This document shows, piece by piece, positions 44,601-54,396 of a stretch of 64,000 nucleotides of DNA (position 1 is its first letter; each line of letters starts with the position of its first letter). The position numbers were made by a program, and so were the translations under genes. The notes under the pieces were generated by a model that made no database searches, was not told the origin of the DNA, and worked only from the letters and a program-made list of their open reading frames with translations. Origin of the DNA: Hyalangium ruber (GTDB lineage Bacteria > Myxococcota > Myxococcia > Myxococcales > Myxococcaceae); the NCBI RefSeq assembly GCF_034259325.1, contig NZ_JAXIVS010000010.1, forward strand, positions 248,001 through 312,000, written 5' to 3'.

Positions 44601-44943
44601 CATCACGTACTCCAGCCGCGTGCTGGTCATTCGGGATGCGGTCAGCAACATCCAGGACGCCACTCCCTTCATTCGGACGGAAGGAACGCCTCCCGCCGCC
44701 TTCGCCGGCAACCTGCAGGCCATCCAGGCCGCCGGTCACTGGAGCCCCGTGGACTGCGGTGGAGTGCCATGCACCCTCACCTCGACGCCCACGGCCCTCG
44801 AGGTCTCGGCCGACTGGACGGGCCTGCCTACTTCGAACTCCACCACCGCGACCAACAGTGTTCGGCGCGTCTCCGCCACCGACACCAACAGCAAGGCAGA
44901 CTGGGCGACCGGTGCTCCGACGTGGGGCGTGATCAACCCGTAG
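41632..44943 (+). CDS. Cys-rich repeat lipoprotein with lamin-tail-like C-terminus
   Basis: A 1103-residue predicted lipoprotein (LALAGC, Cys22). Residues about 60-560 are extremely Cys-rich, with nine tandem units of about 34 residues of the form GTDxGCSxxxPICDxxxxNGxGVCKxC, plus further Cys motifs. Then follow an OB/YceI-like beta region (AFIAADPIVYDPGLPIENAFVTYI), an SbsA/Big_5 Ig-like domain (LLSALPSSLTQVVLTFDRRIDPNS) and a lamin-tail-like end (VLRITEVQPTMTGNADLVEL). A cell-surface scaffold stiffened by disulfides is inferred. ATG 41632 with GGGAGG six bases upstream is preferred over TTG 41626. It is terminated by the hairpin at 44984. Confidence 0.85.
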   Translation: MLKRSWLQALCAVVCVLALAGCGGDECTSPTDCRNEKGAPPAGKTYACVENKCELRDAPDTEVKCEPECASGLVCDTSSGTGVCRTCSATAGCTAPLICDVAANNGQGVCKTCTDSTTTGTDLGCASNAPVCDTSGSNGQGVCKTCADSASGTGADQGCSTSTPICDATANSGAGVCKACFDTASGTGQDLGCSATSPVCDPTSANGVGACKTCTDTAQGTDTDLGCSDTAPICNTTASGGRGACRACVDSLTGTDLGCSDTAPICDTSGSSGVGVCKTCTDSATGTGTDQGCSATTPICNPDANSGSGVCKVCATSATGGTDVGCSATTPVCDLDANNGAGACRLCADTATGAATDTGCSATSPLCAPTANNGAGACRVCMNTVGPDESGTDVGCFAPTSICDTAAANGAGVCKVCLGAEGCPGAQTCNATGTACEGCEGDASCTNPSTPICKPPPPVSTCVECVENANCTTATRPACNATNFCGCTDDDQCLAAAGNTDFCDLTANNSRGECKVCLTDANCHSVDQNKPYCDSQTACIQCRTTADCALTQVCNTTLKACEAAPGADPATTSAQIAAFIAADPIVYDPGLPIENAFVTYIKPAVGADAAGFFLQAEANGPAMFVETDPSALQVGDRVTISVTQKSLRSGIDAATTLAAAPTIVSRGHPVQNLNTATPAGLAVDHSAKADTEFTVEANLNQYESELVSFTGTLGTGPSSLGTGHVGFQFTTTGITTGNNNVRLRVATTVSDQYEMVSGCQFTLKAGPMWRFTPSATSNAAQPSAYYASDLSVSCPGPKLLSALPSSLTQVVLTFDRRIDPNSITDAATQFIFETGLTTTDAQVNERQVTLTTSTQTPGTTYNLTVANTIKDTVGTPVQADADTATFKGYRVPAVLRITEVQPTMTGNADLVELVVVTGGNVENFTLNQDVNAPTLLATFPDATVAAGDIIVVHMNTPSMTSETTGKTQFPSSGTATNYDTAWDFKGGTNHITYSSRVLVIRDAVSNIQDATPFIRTEGTPPAAFAGNLQAIQAAGHWSPVDCGGVPCTLTSTPTALEVSADWTGLPTSNSTTATNSVRRVSATDTNSKADWATGAPTWGVINP
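41971..42882 (+). repeat. Nine Cys-rich coding repeats of about 100 bp
   Basis: Units repeat the pattern GCSxxxPICD...NGxGVCKxC, four Cys each. Several neighbouring units share long DNA stretches such as GTGTGCAAGACCTGC, indicating expansion by tandem duplication. Confidence 0.85.
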
Positions 44944-44983
44944 GCCCATATTGAGCCTCAGGGCTCAGCGCTGAAAACCAGAG

Positions 44984-45022
44984 GGGCCGCGACTCCCAAG
45001 GGTCGCGGCCCTTCTCTTTTTC
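44984..45022 (+). terminator. Intrinsic terminator of the Cys-rich lipoprotein gene
   Basis: A ten-bp stem GGGCCGCGAC / GTCGCGGCCC (44984-44993 with 45002-45011), an eight-base loop and then TTCTCTTTTT. This is a classic Rho-independent terminator, sitting between convergent genes. Confidence 0.9.
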
Positions 45023-45533
45023 ACGGGGGACGCGAGATGGAGTCCGCGGGGGGTGGGGGCCGCAACACGATCACCTCCCTGGCGATCCACTCTCCCTGAT
45101 GCACCTCGTAGGAGACCTGGATCTCCGCGCCCGCCTCCACCGTCCTCCGGCTCACCTCCTGCCCCTTCCGCACGAAGCGCGTGTCCGGCTCGATGCGCAC
45201 CTCTTGCTCCGCTCCCGCCTCGTCCCAGAAGAGCAGCTCGTCGTCTCCCACCCACTCCACCTTCCCCTGCGCCCGCGCCGTCGGTGCCTCCCGCCCCGAA
45301 CCGCCCTGCCCCGGCGCCTCTCCTTCCCCCACCTCCGCCCGCAAGTCCCTGCCCTGCGCGTCCAGCTCCTCCGGCGTCGGCACCCGCTCTCGCGCCAGCA
45401 GCCCCCGCAGCACCTCGGAGCGCGCCTCGCGCTCGTAGCCGCTCGGCTCCTCGTCCCCGCTCTGGCACGCGTATCCCCAGCCGCAGAGCCCCACGGCCAA
45501 CGCTATCGCTGTCCATTGACGCAGCCGGCCCAT
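45021..45533 (-). CDS. Small lipoprotein-like protein with OB-type (DUF5666-like) domain
   Basis: A 170-residue exported protein with an N-terminal hydrophobic segment ending WGYAC (Cys23), a loose lipobox. Residues about 25-85 are charged and disordered. Residues 88-155 are a small beta-barrel-like domain (AQGKVEWVGDDELLFWDEAG...VRIEPDTRFVRKGQEV...QVSYEVHQGEWIARE) resembling DUF5666/OB domains, which bind small ligands or polymers. GGGGGAAG precedes the ATG. Function unknown. It is convergent with the Cys-rich lipoprotein gene across the shared terminator. Confidence 0.72.
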   Translation of the reverse strand: MGRLRQWTAIALAVGLCGWGYACQSGDEEPSGYEREARSEVLRGLLARERVPTPEELDAQGRDLRAEVGEGEAPGQGGSGREAPTARAQGKVEWVGDDELLFWDEAGAEQEVRIEPDTRFVRKGQEVSRRTVEAGAEIQVSYEVHQGEWIAREVIVLRPPPPADSISRPP

Positions 45534-45761
45534 CGCGTCACTTCCCCCTTTCGCACTTCCCTCCGCTTCACTCCTGAAGATGGGGGCTTCACCCCATGAG
45601 GAGAATCCGGGGGTGGACGTCGCTTCGCCCCCTCCCGCCGACTCCCAAGGAACAGGCTCGCACCCCCTCGCTCCCTGGCTCGCTCCCCCTTCCCTTCCCT
45701 CACTCCAGGTAGGGGCCCTTCCAGAAACGACCCAACCTATTAGATACTGTCGGAATCGACG

Positions 45762-47321
45762 ATGGGCTCCTCCCCTCCTTCATCCGTGGCGTGGGCCGCT
45801 TACGCCTCTTTCCTCTCGGAACGCTGGCCTCGGCGCACCCGGCAACTGTGTCAGACCGTCCTGGTAGGTAGTGTGCTTCTGCTCCTGGGCGACGTGCTCA
45901 TGGTCCAGTTCGGCGCCTTGCCTTCCCCCCACTCCGTGCTCGCGGTCGCCGGGGTCCGCTTCGCGTGCCTGCTGCTCCCCCTAGGCGTGCTCGGCTTCAT
46001 GGCCCGCATGGCCCGCTGGGAGGTCGGCCCCTGGCTCGGCCTGTTCTCCACCGCCGCCTGGCTCCTCGCCAGCCAGGCGGCCTTCTACTTCGCCGGCACC
46101 CAGCGCTCCCTGCTCCACGCCACCCTCCTCTTATGGAGCGTCTTCTTCATCCCCATGGTGCTGCCGCTCAACTCCCTGGCGCGCGGCCTCTTCTACGCCT
46201 TCATGGTGATGAGCTACGCCGTGCTGGACCTCTCCCTGGACCCCAGCCCCCAGCTCACCCCTCGCATGCTTGGCATTGGCGCCATGACCGTGGGCACCGT
46301 GTCCATGGCCTGGACCCTCGAGCGCGTCCTGCGCTCCCTGCGCCGCCAGTTCTTCCTCAAGCAGGAGATGGGCTCCACCCTGCGCACCCTGGAGGCCTCC
46401 CGCACCCAGGTGGGCGATGCCACCGACACGCTCGGACAGCTCGTCGAGACGCTGCGCGACTCCACCCTGGAGCTGTCCAGCGAGTCCTCTCGCGCCCACA
46501 TGCAGACCGAGCGCATCGCCCTGGCCAGCGAGGCCGTGGCTCGCATGGCCCGGGCCTCCTCGGCGCGGGCCTCCGGCGCCAGCAGCATCGTCTCCCAGGC
46601 CACCGGCCACACCCAGCGCATCGATGACGAGATGGGCCTGGTCGAGAGCGGCATGCAGAGCATCGCCAAGGCCATCATCCACACCGAGGCCAGCCTCCGG
46701 GAGTTGGAGACCCACGCTCGTCAAATCGTCGCCTTCACCGAGACGCTCCAGGAGTTCGCCAACCAGACCGACGTGCTCGCCCTCAACGCCGCCATGGAGG
46801 CCGCGCGCGCCGGGGATGCCGGTCGCAGCTTCGCCGTGGTCGCCCGCGAGGTGCGCAAGCTCGCCGAGGCTTCCAAGCACAGCTCCGTGAAGATCAACGA
46901 CGTGGTGCGCGGCATCCGCATCCAGCTCGACGAGACGCTGCTCGGCATGGGCACCATCCGCGAAACCACCCACCAGTTCGAGAGCAGCTTCACCGACGCG
47001 CGCAAGACGTTGGAGTCCATCCGCGGCATCGTCACGCAAATCGAAGGGCTGATGCGCTCCACCATGGAGGACGCCAGCGAGCAGGCCGGCGCCACCGAGG
47101 CCATCTCCTCGGGCGCCTCGCAGCTCCAGAGCCTCATCGAGTCGCATGCGCGGATGAGCGCCGATGTGGCCATCACCGCCGACCGACTGGGCCAGCTGGC
47201 CGATGAGCTGCGCGCGCTGCTGCCTCGCAAGGAGGCTCGCGCCGAGCCGCCAGCGACGCCCAACGCGGGGCCCTCGCTCGCCGACTCCCCGCTCGCCGGC
47301 CAGCACGTGGTGGTGGCCTAG
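45762..47321 (+). CDS. Methyl-accepting chemotaxis-type receptor with multi-TM sensor
   Basis: A 519-residue receptor. About six transmembrane helices occupy residues 30-185 (VLVGSVLLLLGDVLMV, FACLLLPLGVLGFMA, LGLFSTAAWLLASQAAF and others) instead of a periplasmic ligand domain, so it probably senses membrane or energy state. The cytoplasmic part is a long coiled coil with the MCP hairpin tip at about 325-365 (NQTDVLALNAAMEAARAGDAGRSFAVVAREVRKLAE), which contacts CheA/CheW. No che genes are nearby, so it is an orphan receptor. The Pro-rich C-terminus lacks an obvious CheR-binding pentapeptide. The GGGG/Pro-coding upstream region makes the exact start uncertain. Confidence 0.88.
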   Translation: MGSSPPSSVAWAAYASFLSERWPRRTRQLCQTVLVGSVLLLLGDVLMVQFGALPSPHSVLAVAGVRFACLLLPLGVLGFMARMARWEVGPWLGLFSTAAWLLASQAAFYFAGTQRSLLHATLLLWSVFFIPMVLPLNSLARGLFYAFMVMSYAVLDLSLDPSPQLTPRMLGIGAMTVGTVSMAWTLERVLRSLRRQFFLKQEMGSTLRTLEASRTQVGDATDTLGQLVETLRDSTLELSSESSRAHMQTERIALASEAVARMARASSARASGASSIVSQATGHTQRIDDEMGLVESGMQSIAKAIIHTEASLRELETHARQIVAFTETLQEFANQTDVLALNAAMEAARAGDAGRSFAVVAREVRKLAEASKHSSVKINDVVRGIRIQLDETLLGMGTIRETTHQFESSFTDARKTLESIRGIVTQIEGLMRSTMEDASEQAGATEAISSGASQLQSLIESHARMSADVAITADRLGQLADELRALLPRKEARAEPPATPNAGPSLADSPLAGQHVVVA

Positions 47322-47335
47322 GGCCGTGTCATAGG

Positions 47336-47386
47336 GCGTGACAGACCGTCACGCGGCGTTACACCCCTCGGGAAGCGCCCCGAGGG
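47336..47386 (+). terminator. Two consecutive hairpins after the chemoreceptor gene
   Basis: GCGTGAC-agacc-GTCACGC (47336-47354) and CCCTCGGG-N6-CCCGAGGG (47365-47386) are perfect stems directly after the MCP stop. No T-run follows, so they may act as a Rho-dependent or attenuating element. Confidence 0.45.
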
Positions 47387-47394
47387 AGCGGCGC

Positions 47395-47411
47395 TGGCAC
47401 GGCGTTTTGCA
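47395..47411 (+). promoter_or_regulatory. Sigma54-like element upstream of the ARPP-1 gene, off-spacing
   Basis: TGGCACGGCGTTTTGCA resembles the sigma54 consensus TGGCACG-N4-TTGCA. The GG and GC cores are 11 bases apart instead of the required 10. It lies 30 bases before ATG 47441, and a sigma54 activator gene is next downstream. Activity is doubtful because spacing is normally strict. Confidence 0.35.
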
Positions 47412-47440
47412 TTGGGACTCCACGTACCCAGGAGAGTCCC

Positions 47441-48385
47441 ATGAACCGCTTCCTTGCCGCCCTCACCGCCGCCCTGCTGCTCACCCCGTCCCTGGCTCCC
47501 GCGCAGGAGGCAGGCACGGAGTTCGACCTGCGCGACTTCGAGGCCGGCGAACCCGTGCTCGCCTACAACCTCGCCGTGGTGCCCCTGCACACCCGCAAGG
47601 GCCCTCCGTATGACGACTACACCGTGCTGGAGGAGGCCCAGAACGCACGCAAGGTGGACGTGCGCGAGGTGGGCGATGGCAACGTGCCCGAGCTGTCCGT
47701 GCGCAACCGCGACGAGCGCCCCATGTACCTGCTCGGCGGCGAGGTGCTGCTGGGCGGCAAGCAGGACCGCATGGTTCAGTCCGACGTGGTGCTGGATGCC
47801 GGCGAGCGCCGCCGCGTCCCCGTCGTCTGCGTCGAGCAGGGCCGCTGGGAGGGGCAGGACCTGAGCTTCCGCCCCGGCCTCGCCGTGGCCCACCCGGACC
47901 TGCGCCGCGCCGCCCTCTTCTCCGAGCAGGGCGCCGTGTGGAACGAGGTGGCCCGCAAGTCCCAGGTCTCCGGCGTCTCCAGCGAGACGGGCACCTACCG
48001 GCGCGTGCTCCAGGACGCGACGCTGCGGAAGCGCATCGGCCAGTACCTCGACGAAATCCAGGCCAAGCTGCCGCGCGACGAGCGCATGGCGGGCCTGGCC
48101 GTCGCCATCAACGGAGAGCTGGAGGTGGTGGACGTCTTCGACAGCCCCAAGCTGTACGGCAAGCTGGAGCGCAAGCTGCTGGCCTCCTACGTGCTGGCCG
48201 CCATCGAGAAGCAGCCGGGCCGCGCCGAGCAGGCCGAGCAGGGCCAGGCCAAGGCGCGCTCCCTCAAGAAGAAGGACATCGACGCCTTCGTGGGAACCCC
48301 CAAGGAGGGGCAGAAGAAGGTGTTCCGCACCAAGGGCAAGGCCATTCACGGCACCTTCTTCGGCTCCACCGAGGGGAAGAAGTAG
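47441..48385 (+). CDS. Exported ARPP-1 (DUF6569) family protein
   Basis: A 314-residue protein with signal peptide 1-22 (APAQ). The body matches the ARPP-1 family (ARG and rhodanese-phosphatase-superfamily-associated protein): LAVVPLHTR...DDYTVLEEAQNARKVDVREVGDGNVPELSVRNRDERPMYLLGGEVLLGGKQDRM in pieces, then VPVVCVEQGRW. Molecular function of the family is unknown, and homologues are often cytoplasmic, so the signal peptide here is notable. The C-terminus is Lys/Gly-rich (KKKDIDAFVG). GGAGAG precedes the ATG. The FHA-sigma54 activator gene begins 55 bases downstream. Confidence 0.82.
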   Translation: MNRFLAALTAALLLTPSLAPAQEAGTEFDLRDFEAGEPVLAYNLAVVPLHTRKGPPYDDYTVLEEAQNARKVDVREVGDGNVPELSVRNRDERPMYLLGGEVLLGGKQDRMVQSDVVLDAGERRRVPVVCVEQGRWEGQDLSFRPGLAVAHPDLRRAALFSEQGAVWNEVARKSQVSGVSSETGTYRRVLQDATLRKRIGQYLDEIQAKLPRDERMAGLAVAINGELEVVDVFDSPKLYGKLERKLLASYVLAAIEKQPGRAEQAEQGQAKARSLKKKDIDAFVGTPKEGQKKVFRTKGKAIHGTFFGSTEGKK

Positions 48386-48440
48386 ACACAGCCCCCGTGT
48401 CCAACCCCCCACGTCCCCGGGCTATCGCTAGAATGGGGAC

Positions 48441-50269
<1,829 letters not shown>

Positions 50270-50273
<4 letters not shown>

Positions 50274-51490
50274 ACTTCCTCTGCCCCGCCTGCCGCACCC
50301 CGCTGTCCGGGCCCCGCACCGCGGTGGCCACATGCACGGGCTGCGGCGTGGAGGTGGACCTGGCGCGCGTGGAGACGGCGCCCGGCACCGCGCGCCTGTC
50401 TCCCGAGGTGGACCTGACGGGTGAGCAGCTCGGGGGCATGGCGCTGAAGCGGCGGCTGGGCGCGGGCGGCATGGGCACGGTGTACGAGGCCGAGGGGCCC
50501 CAGGGCCCGTGCGCGGTGAAGGTGCTGTCGGCCCTGGTGGCCGCCGAGCCGGCCGTGCGCGCCCGCTTCCGCCGCGAGGCCGAGGCGCTGCGGCAAATCG
50601 AGCACCCGGCGGTGGTGCGCGTGCTAGCCGAGGGCGAGGAGCGCGGCTTCTGCTGGTACGCCATGGAGCGCGTGGAGGGGCCGGACCTGCGCGCGAAGCT
50701 GGCGGAGGGGCCGCTGCCGGCCGCCGAGGTGGAGGGGCTGGCGCGGCGGGTGCTCTCGGCGCTGAGTGCGGCGCACGCGCGGGGCTTCATCCACCGGGAC
50801 GTGAAGCCGAGCAACCTGCTGCTCTCCCGCGAGGGCGTGAAGCTGTGTGACTTCGGCATCGCCCGGCTGGAGGGGGCCACCACGCTCACGGCCTCCGCCG
50901 CGTTGATTGGCTCGCTGCGGTACATGGCCCCCGAGCAGCAGCGGATGGGCCGCGCGGATGCGCGCTCGGACCTGTATGCGCTGGGGTTGGTGCTCCACGA
51001 GGCGCTGGCCGGAGGCATTCCGGGAGAGCGGCCGCTGCCCTCGGGTGTGCCCGGGCGCCTGCGCACGCTGATCTCGAAGCTGTTGGCGGAGCGGCCCGAG
51101 GAGCGTCCACAGAGCGCCACGGCCGCGCTGAAGTTGCTGGAGCGCAGCGTACCCGTGGGCGTGCTGAGCGTGGGCGGTGCCGCGGCGCTGGCGCTGGTGG
51201 GGTTCCTGGTCGCGGTAGGCCCGTGGCGCGCGGAGCCTCCGGTGCCGAAGGCCCTTCGCAAAGATGATGTGCCGAAGGAGGCCGTGGCGAAGGAGCCGGA
51301 GCCGACCGAGCCCCAGAAGCTCCCCGAGCCCGTGCTCACCCAGAAGAACTCGCTGGAGGCGCCTTCACTCCTCCCCGAGACGAAAGCGCCTCCTGCCCAG
51401 CGAAAGACCCTCCCGGTCAAGTTGGACACGCGCACGCCCAGGAAGAAGCCGGCGAAGGCGGTAGAGCTCGCGCCCTCCAAGAAGCTCTGA
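50270..51490 (+). CDS. Membrane Ser/Thr protein kinase with N-terminal zinc ribbon
   Basis: A 406-residue kinase. A four-Cys zinc ribbon (CPAC near residue 5, CTGC near 22) precedes a PknB-type kinase domain (about 53-300): [37 protein letters not shown] and [10 protein letters not shown], all intact. One TM helix follows at about 312-332 ([17 protein letters not shown]), then a 75-residue Pro/Lys-rich tail, presumably periplasmic and probably cell-wall-associated. The gene overlaps the FHA-sigma54 activator by ATGA, so the two are translated together. Phosphorylation of, or binding by, the FHA protein is inferred from this coupling. Confidence 0.93.
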
Positions 51491-51527
51491 CCTTGGTGGA
51501 TGGCGAAGGTGCTGGTGGAATGCGCCG

Positions 51528-53123
51528 GTGCTTCGCTCACCTCAGCGCCTCTACATCCTCTACACCCTCGCCCTGAGCGGCGTGCTGCTCCTCATGGCGC
51601 CGCTGTCCTGGCTCCACAAGGAGCTCGGCGCACCACGCAACTGGCAGACCCTGCTCAACGTGCTGCTGGTCCTCGCGCTGGCCTGGGCCGGCGGGCTGCG
51701 CGAGGGCACCTCCGAGGCGACGCTGCCCGCACGGGTGAAGCGCCTGTTCGTCATCGCCGTGGCCGTCTACTGCGTGTCCGTCCAGCTCGGGCGGTACTTC
51801 TCCTTCGCCATCAACGGGGTGGACTTCAGCATCTTCGATTGGATGCTCTACAACACCAACCACCGCGACTTCGGCTACTCGCCCATCTACGACGTCAACC
51901 ACTTCGGGGTGCATGCCACGTATGTGCTCTTCCCCCTCGTGGTGCTCCACCGGCTCTTCGAGACACCCCTGCTGCTGTGCCTCACCACCGCCGCCCTCGT
52001 GGGCGGCGCCGCCTGGCCCCTGTGGCGGCTGGGCAAGCGCGTGCTCCCGCATGAGGGGCTGTGCGTGCTCCTCGTCCTCGCCTACCTCACCACGCCCTTC
52101 ACCAGCGTGCTCCTCGACGGCGGCTTCCGCCCCGAGGTGTGCTACCCGCTCTTCGGCCTCACCTTCCTGCTCGGTTGGGTGGAGCGCCGGCCCGCCCTGT
52201 GGGGCGCCGCGCTCGTGGCCTTCCTCGGCATCAAGGAGGACGCCGCCTTCTATGTCATCGCCTTCGCCCTGGGCGTGTTCCTCTTCGAGCGTGCGCGGTG
52301 GCGGCCCGCCCTCGGCATGCTGGTGGCCGCCGCCGCCCTCTTCGTCTTCAACGTGCGCTTCTTCCAGCCGCTGATGCTCCAGGGCTCGAACTACGCGCAG
52401 CCCACCTACGTCACCTTCTGGGGCCAGTACGGCGCCACGCTCCCGGAGATCGTCCGCAACATGCTCACCTCGCCCCTGCGCCTGCTGGGCGATGTGCTCA
52501 CCTCGGGCTGGTACCGCGTCTTCGCCCCCGCCCTGTTCCTGCCGCTGCTCTCCTCCCGCGCCCTGGTGCCGATGCTGGCCACCGTCTTCCTGCTCGGCTC
52601 CACCTCCTACGCGAAGATGCGCGGCTTCGGGACGTACTACCCGGTGACGCTGCTGCCCTTCTTCTTCTGGGGCTTCACCGAGGCCTACGCCGTGCTCGGC
52701 CGGCACCCCTGGCTGGCCCGCCTCCGCGAGGGCCTGCTGGTCGTGGCCCTGCTCCTCTTTCCCCTCGTGGGCGGTAACTACGCGAAGTTCTCCCGCCCGC
52801 CTTCCGAGGTCCGCCAGGCCCTGCCGAGCGTTCGTGAGCGGCTCGCGCGGGAGCCCGGCCCCATCTGCGCCCAGACGGTCTTCTTCCCCCACCTGCCCTA
52901 TGAGCTGCCGCTGCGCCCCCTCTTCGAGGACTGCTGGGAGCACCCCGAGTGGTCCAAGCTGGCCCACCCCGAGCTGGAGCCCTACCCCTTCACCCGCGCC
53001 GCGTTTCAGCGCCACCTCGAAGAGGCCCGGCGGCAGGGGCGCACCGAGGAGCTCGGCGCGGGCTTCGTCCTGATCGATCCGGGGGCGCGAGGCCCATCCA
53101 CCTCGGTGGACACTTCGCGCTAG
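51528..53123 (+). CDS. DUF2079 multi-pass membrane protein
   Basis: A 531-residue inner-membrane protein with about ten or more hydrophobic helices. It matches the DUF2079 family as I recall it: the conserved FSIFDWMLYNTNHRDF...HFGVHATYVLFPL segment after the second helix, LLDGGFRPEVCYPLF, and IKEDAAFYV (normally KEDxx). DUF2079 proteins look like GT-C-fold glycosyltransferase relatives, and the Asp/Glu in the first loop and KED motif would be catalytic in that view. Substrate unknown. GTG start at 51528; no strong ribosome site. It lies in a rightward series with the next two genes. Confidence 0.85.
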   Translation: MLRSPQRLYILYTLALSGVLLLMAPLSWLHKELGAPRNWQTLLNVLLVLALAWAGGLREGTSEATLPARVKRLFVIAVAVYCVSVQLGRYFSFAINGVDFSIFDWMLYNTNHRDFGYSPIYDVNHFGVHATYVLFPLVVLHRLFETPLLLCLTTAALVGGAAWPLWRLGKRVLPHEGLCVLLVLAYLTTPFTSVLLDGGFRPEVCYPLFGLTFLLGWVERRPALWGAALVAFLGIKEDAAFYVIAFALGVFLFERARWRPALGMLVAAAALFVFNVRFFQPLMLQGSNYAQPTYVTFWGQYGATLPEIVRNMLTSPLRLLGDVLTSGWYRVFAPALFLPLLSSRALVPMLATVFLLGSTSYAKMRGFGTYYPVTLLPFFFWGFTEAYAVLGRHPWLARLREGLLVVALLLFPLVGGNYAKFSRPPSEVRQALPSVRERLAREPGPICAQTVFFPHLPYELPLRPLFEDCWEHPEWSKLAHPELEPYPFTRAAFQRHLEEARRQGRTEELGAGFVLIDPGARGPSTSVDTSR

Positions 53124-53152
53124 GTTCTGCTCCTGAAACGGAGGTGGGTGCC

Positions 53153-53782
53153 ATGCGATGGCTGCTCCTCATGATCGCGGTGGGTGCGGCGGGGACGGCC
53201 GGCTACTTCGGCCTGTTCGTGAAGAACTCCTTCTCCGGCTACTCCAACGCGCAGCTCGACGTGCTGGAGCGCGAGCTGACCGCGGGCGCGGCGCAGGAGC
53301 GCCCTCCGAGCAAGCGCAAGTCGAAGTCCACGAACACGGACGAGGAGCAACAGGTGTGGGCCGAGGTTCAACAACGCCTGCTGCTGGAGGAGCGCCAGCG
53401 GCGCTTGTTCCTGGTCCTCTCGCTGGGCGTGGCGGCACTCTCGGGCCTGGGCGCGGCCTTCGTCCGAGGCAAGGCCTCCACCTCCCCCGTCCTGACCGAG
53501 CGAGGCGAGGACGCCCGGCTGGTCGCGGCGGTGGGAGACCCGGCGGTCCTGCGCGAGGGTGCGCGCCAGAAGGCGGCGAGCCTGCTGGGTGTGTCCCCCG
53601 ATGCGCCTCCCGCGGTCATCGAGGCGGCGCTCCAGGCCCAGCTCCAGCAGCGAGACCCGTCCCTGCTGGTGGGACTCGGGCCTGACTTGAAACAGCTCGT
53701 GCTCCAGCAACGTGAGGAGCTCACCCGCGCCCGGGACGTGTTGCTCGAGAAGTCCGGCGCGACGCGAGGGAAGGACACATGA
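53153..53782 (+). CDS. Small two-TM membrane protein with possible degenerate J-like domain
   Basis: A 209-residue protein. TM1 is at 2-20 (WLLLMIAVGAAGTAGYFGLF), then a charged coiled-coil-like stretch (QQVWAEVQQRLLLEERQRR), and TM2 at about 83-103. The last 60 residues (AASLLGVSPDAPPAVIEAALQAQL...TRARDVLLEK) follow the layout of a DnaJ helix I-IV fold (LGVSPDA..., ...ARDVL). The essential HPD has become RDP, so Hsp70 activation would not be expected. That reading is my own and tentative. GGAGG precedes the ATG, and the stop overlaps the next ATG (ATGA). Confidence 0.65.
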   Translation: MRWLLLMIAVGAAGTAGYFGLFVKNSFSGYSNAQLDVLERELTAGAAQERPPSKRKSKSTNTDEEQQVWAEVQQRLLLEERQRRLFLVLSLGVAALSGLGAAFVRGKASTSPVLTERGEDARLVAAVGDPAVLREGARQKAASLLGVSPDAPPAVIEAALQAQLQQRDPSLLVGLGPDLKQLVLQQREELTRARDVLLEKSGATRGKDT

Positions 53783-54396
53783 GCAGCGGGGAGTTCGAGT
53801 TCTGGTTCGAGTTCGCGAGCACCTACTCCTACGTGGCGGCGATGCGCATCGAGGCCGCCGCGGCCCAGGCAGGCGCCCGCATCCTCTGGCGCCCCTTCCT
53901 GCTCGGGCCCCTCTTCACCGAACAGCAGGGCATCAAGGACTCTCCCTTCAACGTCCACCCGGTGCGCGGGCGCTACATGTGGCGGGACCTCGAGCGGCTG
54001 TGCGCCAAGTACGCGCTGCCCTGGCGCAAGCCCTCGGTGTTCCCGCGCAACAGCATCCTCCCGTCGCGCGTGGCCCTCCTCGGCGCCGAGCAGCCCTGGG
54101 GCCCGGACTTCGTGCGCGCCGTCTACCGCGCCAACTTCGCCGAGGACCGGGACATCTCCTCTCCGCCGCTCATCGAGGAGCTCCTCACGAAGGCCGGCGC
54201 CGACGCCCGCGCCGTGCTCGCCCAGGCCGAGTCACCCGACACCAAGCTGCGCCTGCGTGAGCAGACCGCGCTCGCCGGAAAGCTCGGCATCTTCGGCGCT
54301 CCCAACTTCCTGGTACGCGGCGAGCTGTTCTTCGGGCAGGACCGGATGGACGACGCCCTGGCACACCTGGGCGCCTCCGCCGCTACGGGGCGCTAG
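53779..54396 (+). CDS. 2-hydroxychromene-2-carboxylate isomerase-like DsbA-fold protein
   Basis: A 205-residue cytoplasmic protein of the DsbA-like HCCA isomerase/GST-kappa family. It has the N-terminal FWFEFASTYSYVAAMRIE, LLGPLFTEQ, the helical insert and C-terminal GIFGAPNFLVRGELFFGQDRM. Enzymes of this family use glutathione and a Ser in place of CxxC (here Ser15 or Tyr in STYSY) to isomerise aromatic-degradation intermediates; a naphthalene-type pathway is not visible here, so the true substrate is unknown. It is ATGA-coupled to the membrane protein upstream. Its end overlaps the convergent response regulator gene by 14 bases (54383-54396). Confidence 0.88.
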   Translation: MSSGEFEFWFEFASTYSYVAAMRIEAAAAQAGARILWRPFLLGPLFTEQQGIKDSPFNVHPVRGRYMWRDLERLCAKYALPWRKPSVFPRNSILPSRVALLGAEQPWGPDFVRAVYRANFAEDRDISSPPLIEELLTKAGADARAVLAQAESPDTKLRLREQTALAGKLGIFGAPNFLVRGELFFGQDRMDDALAHLGASAATGR

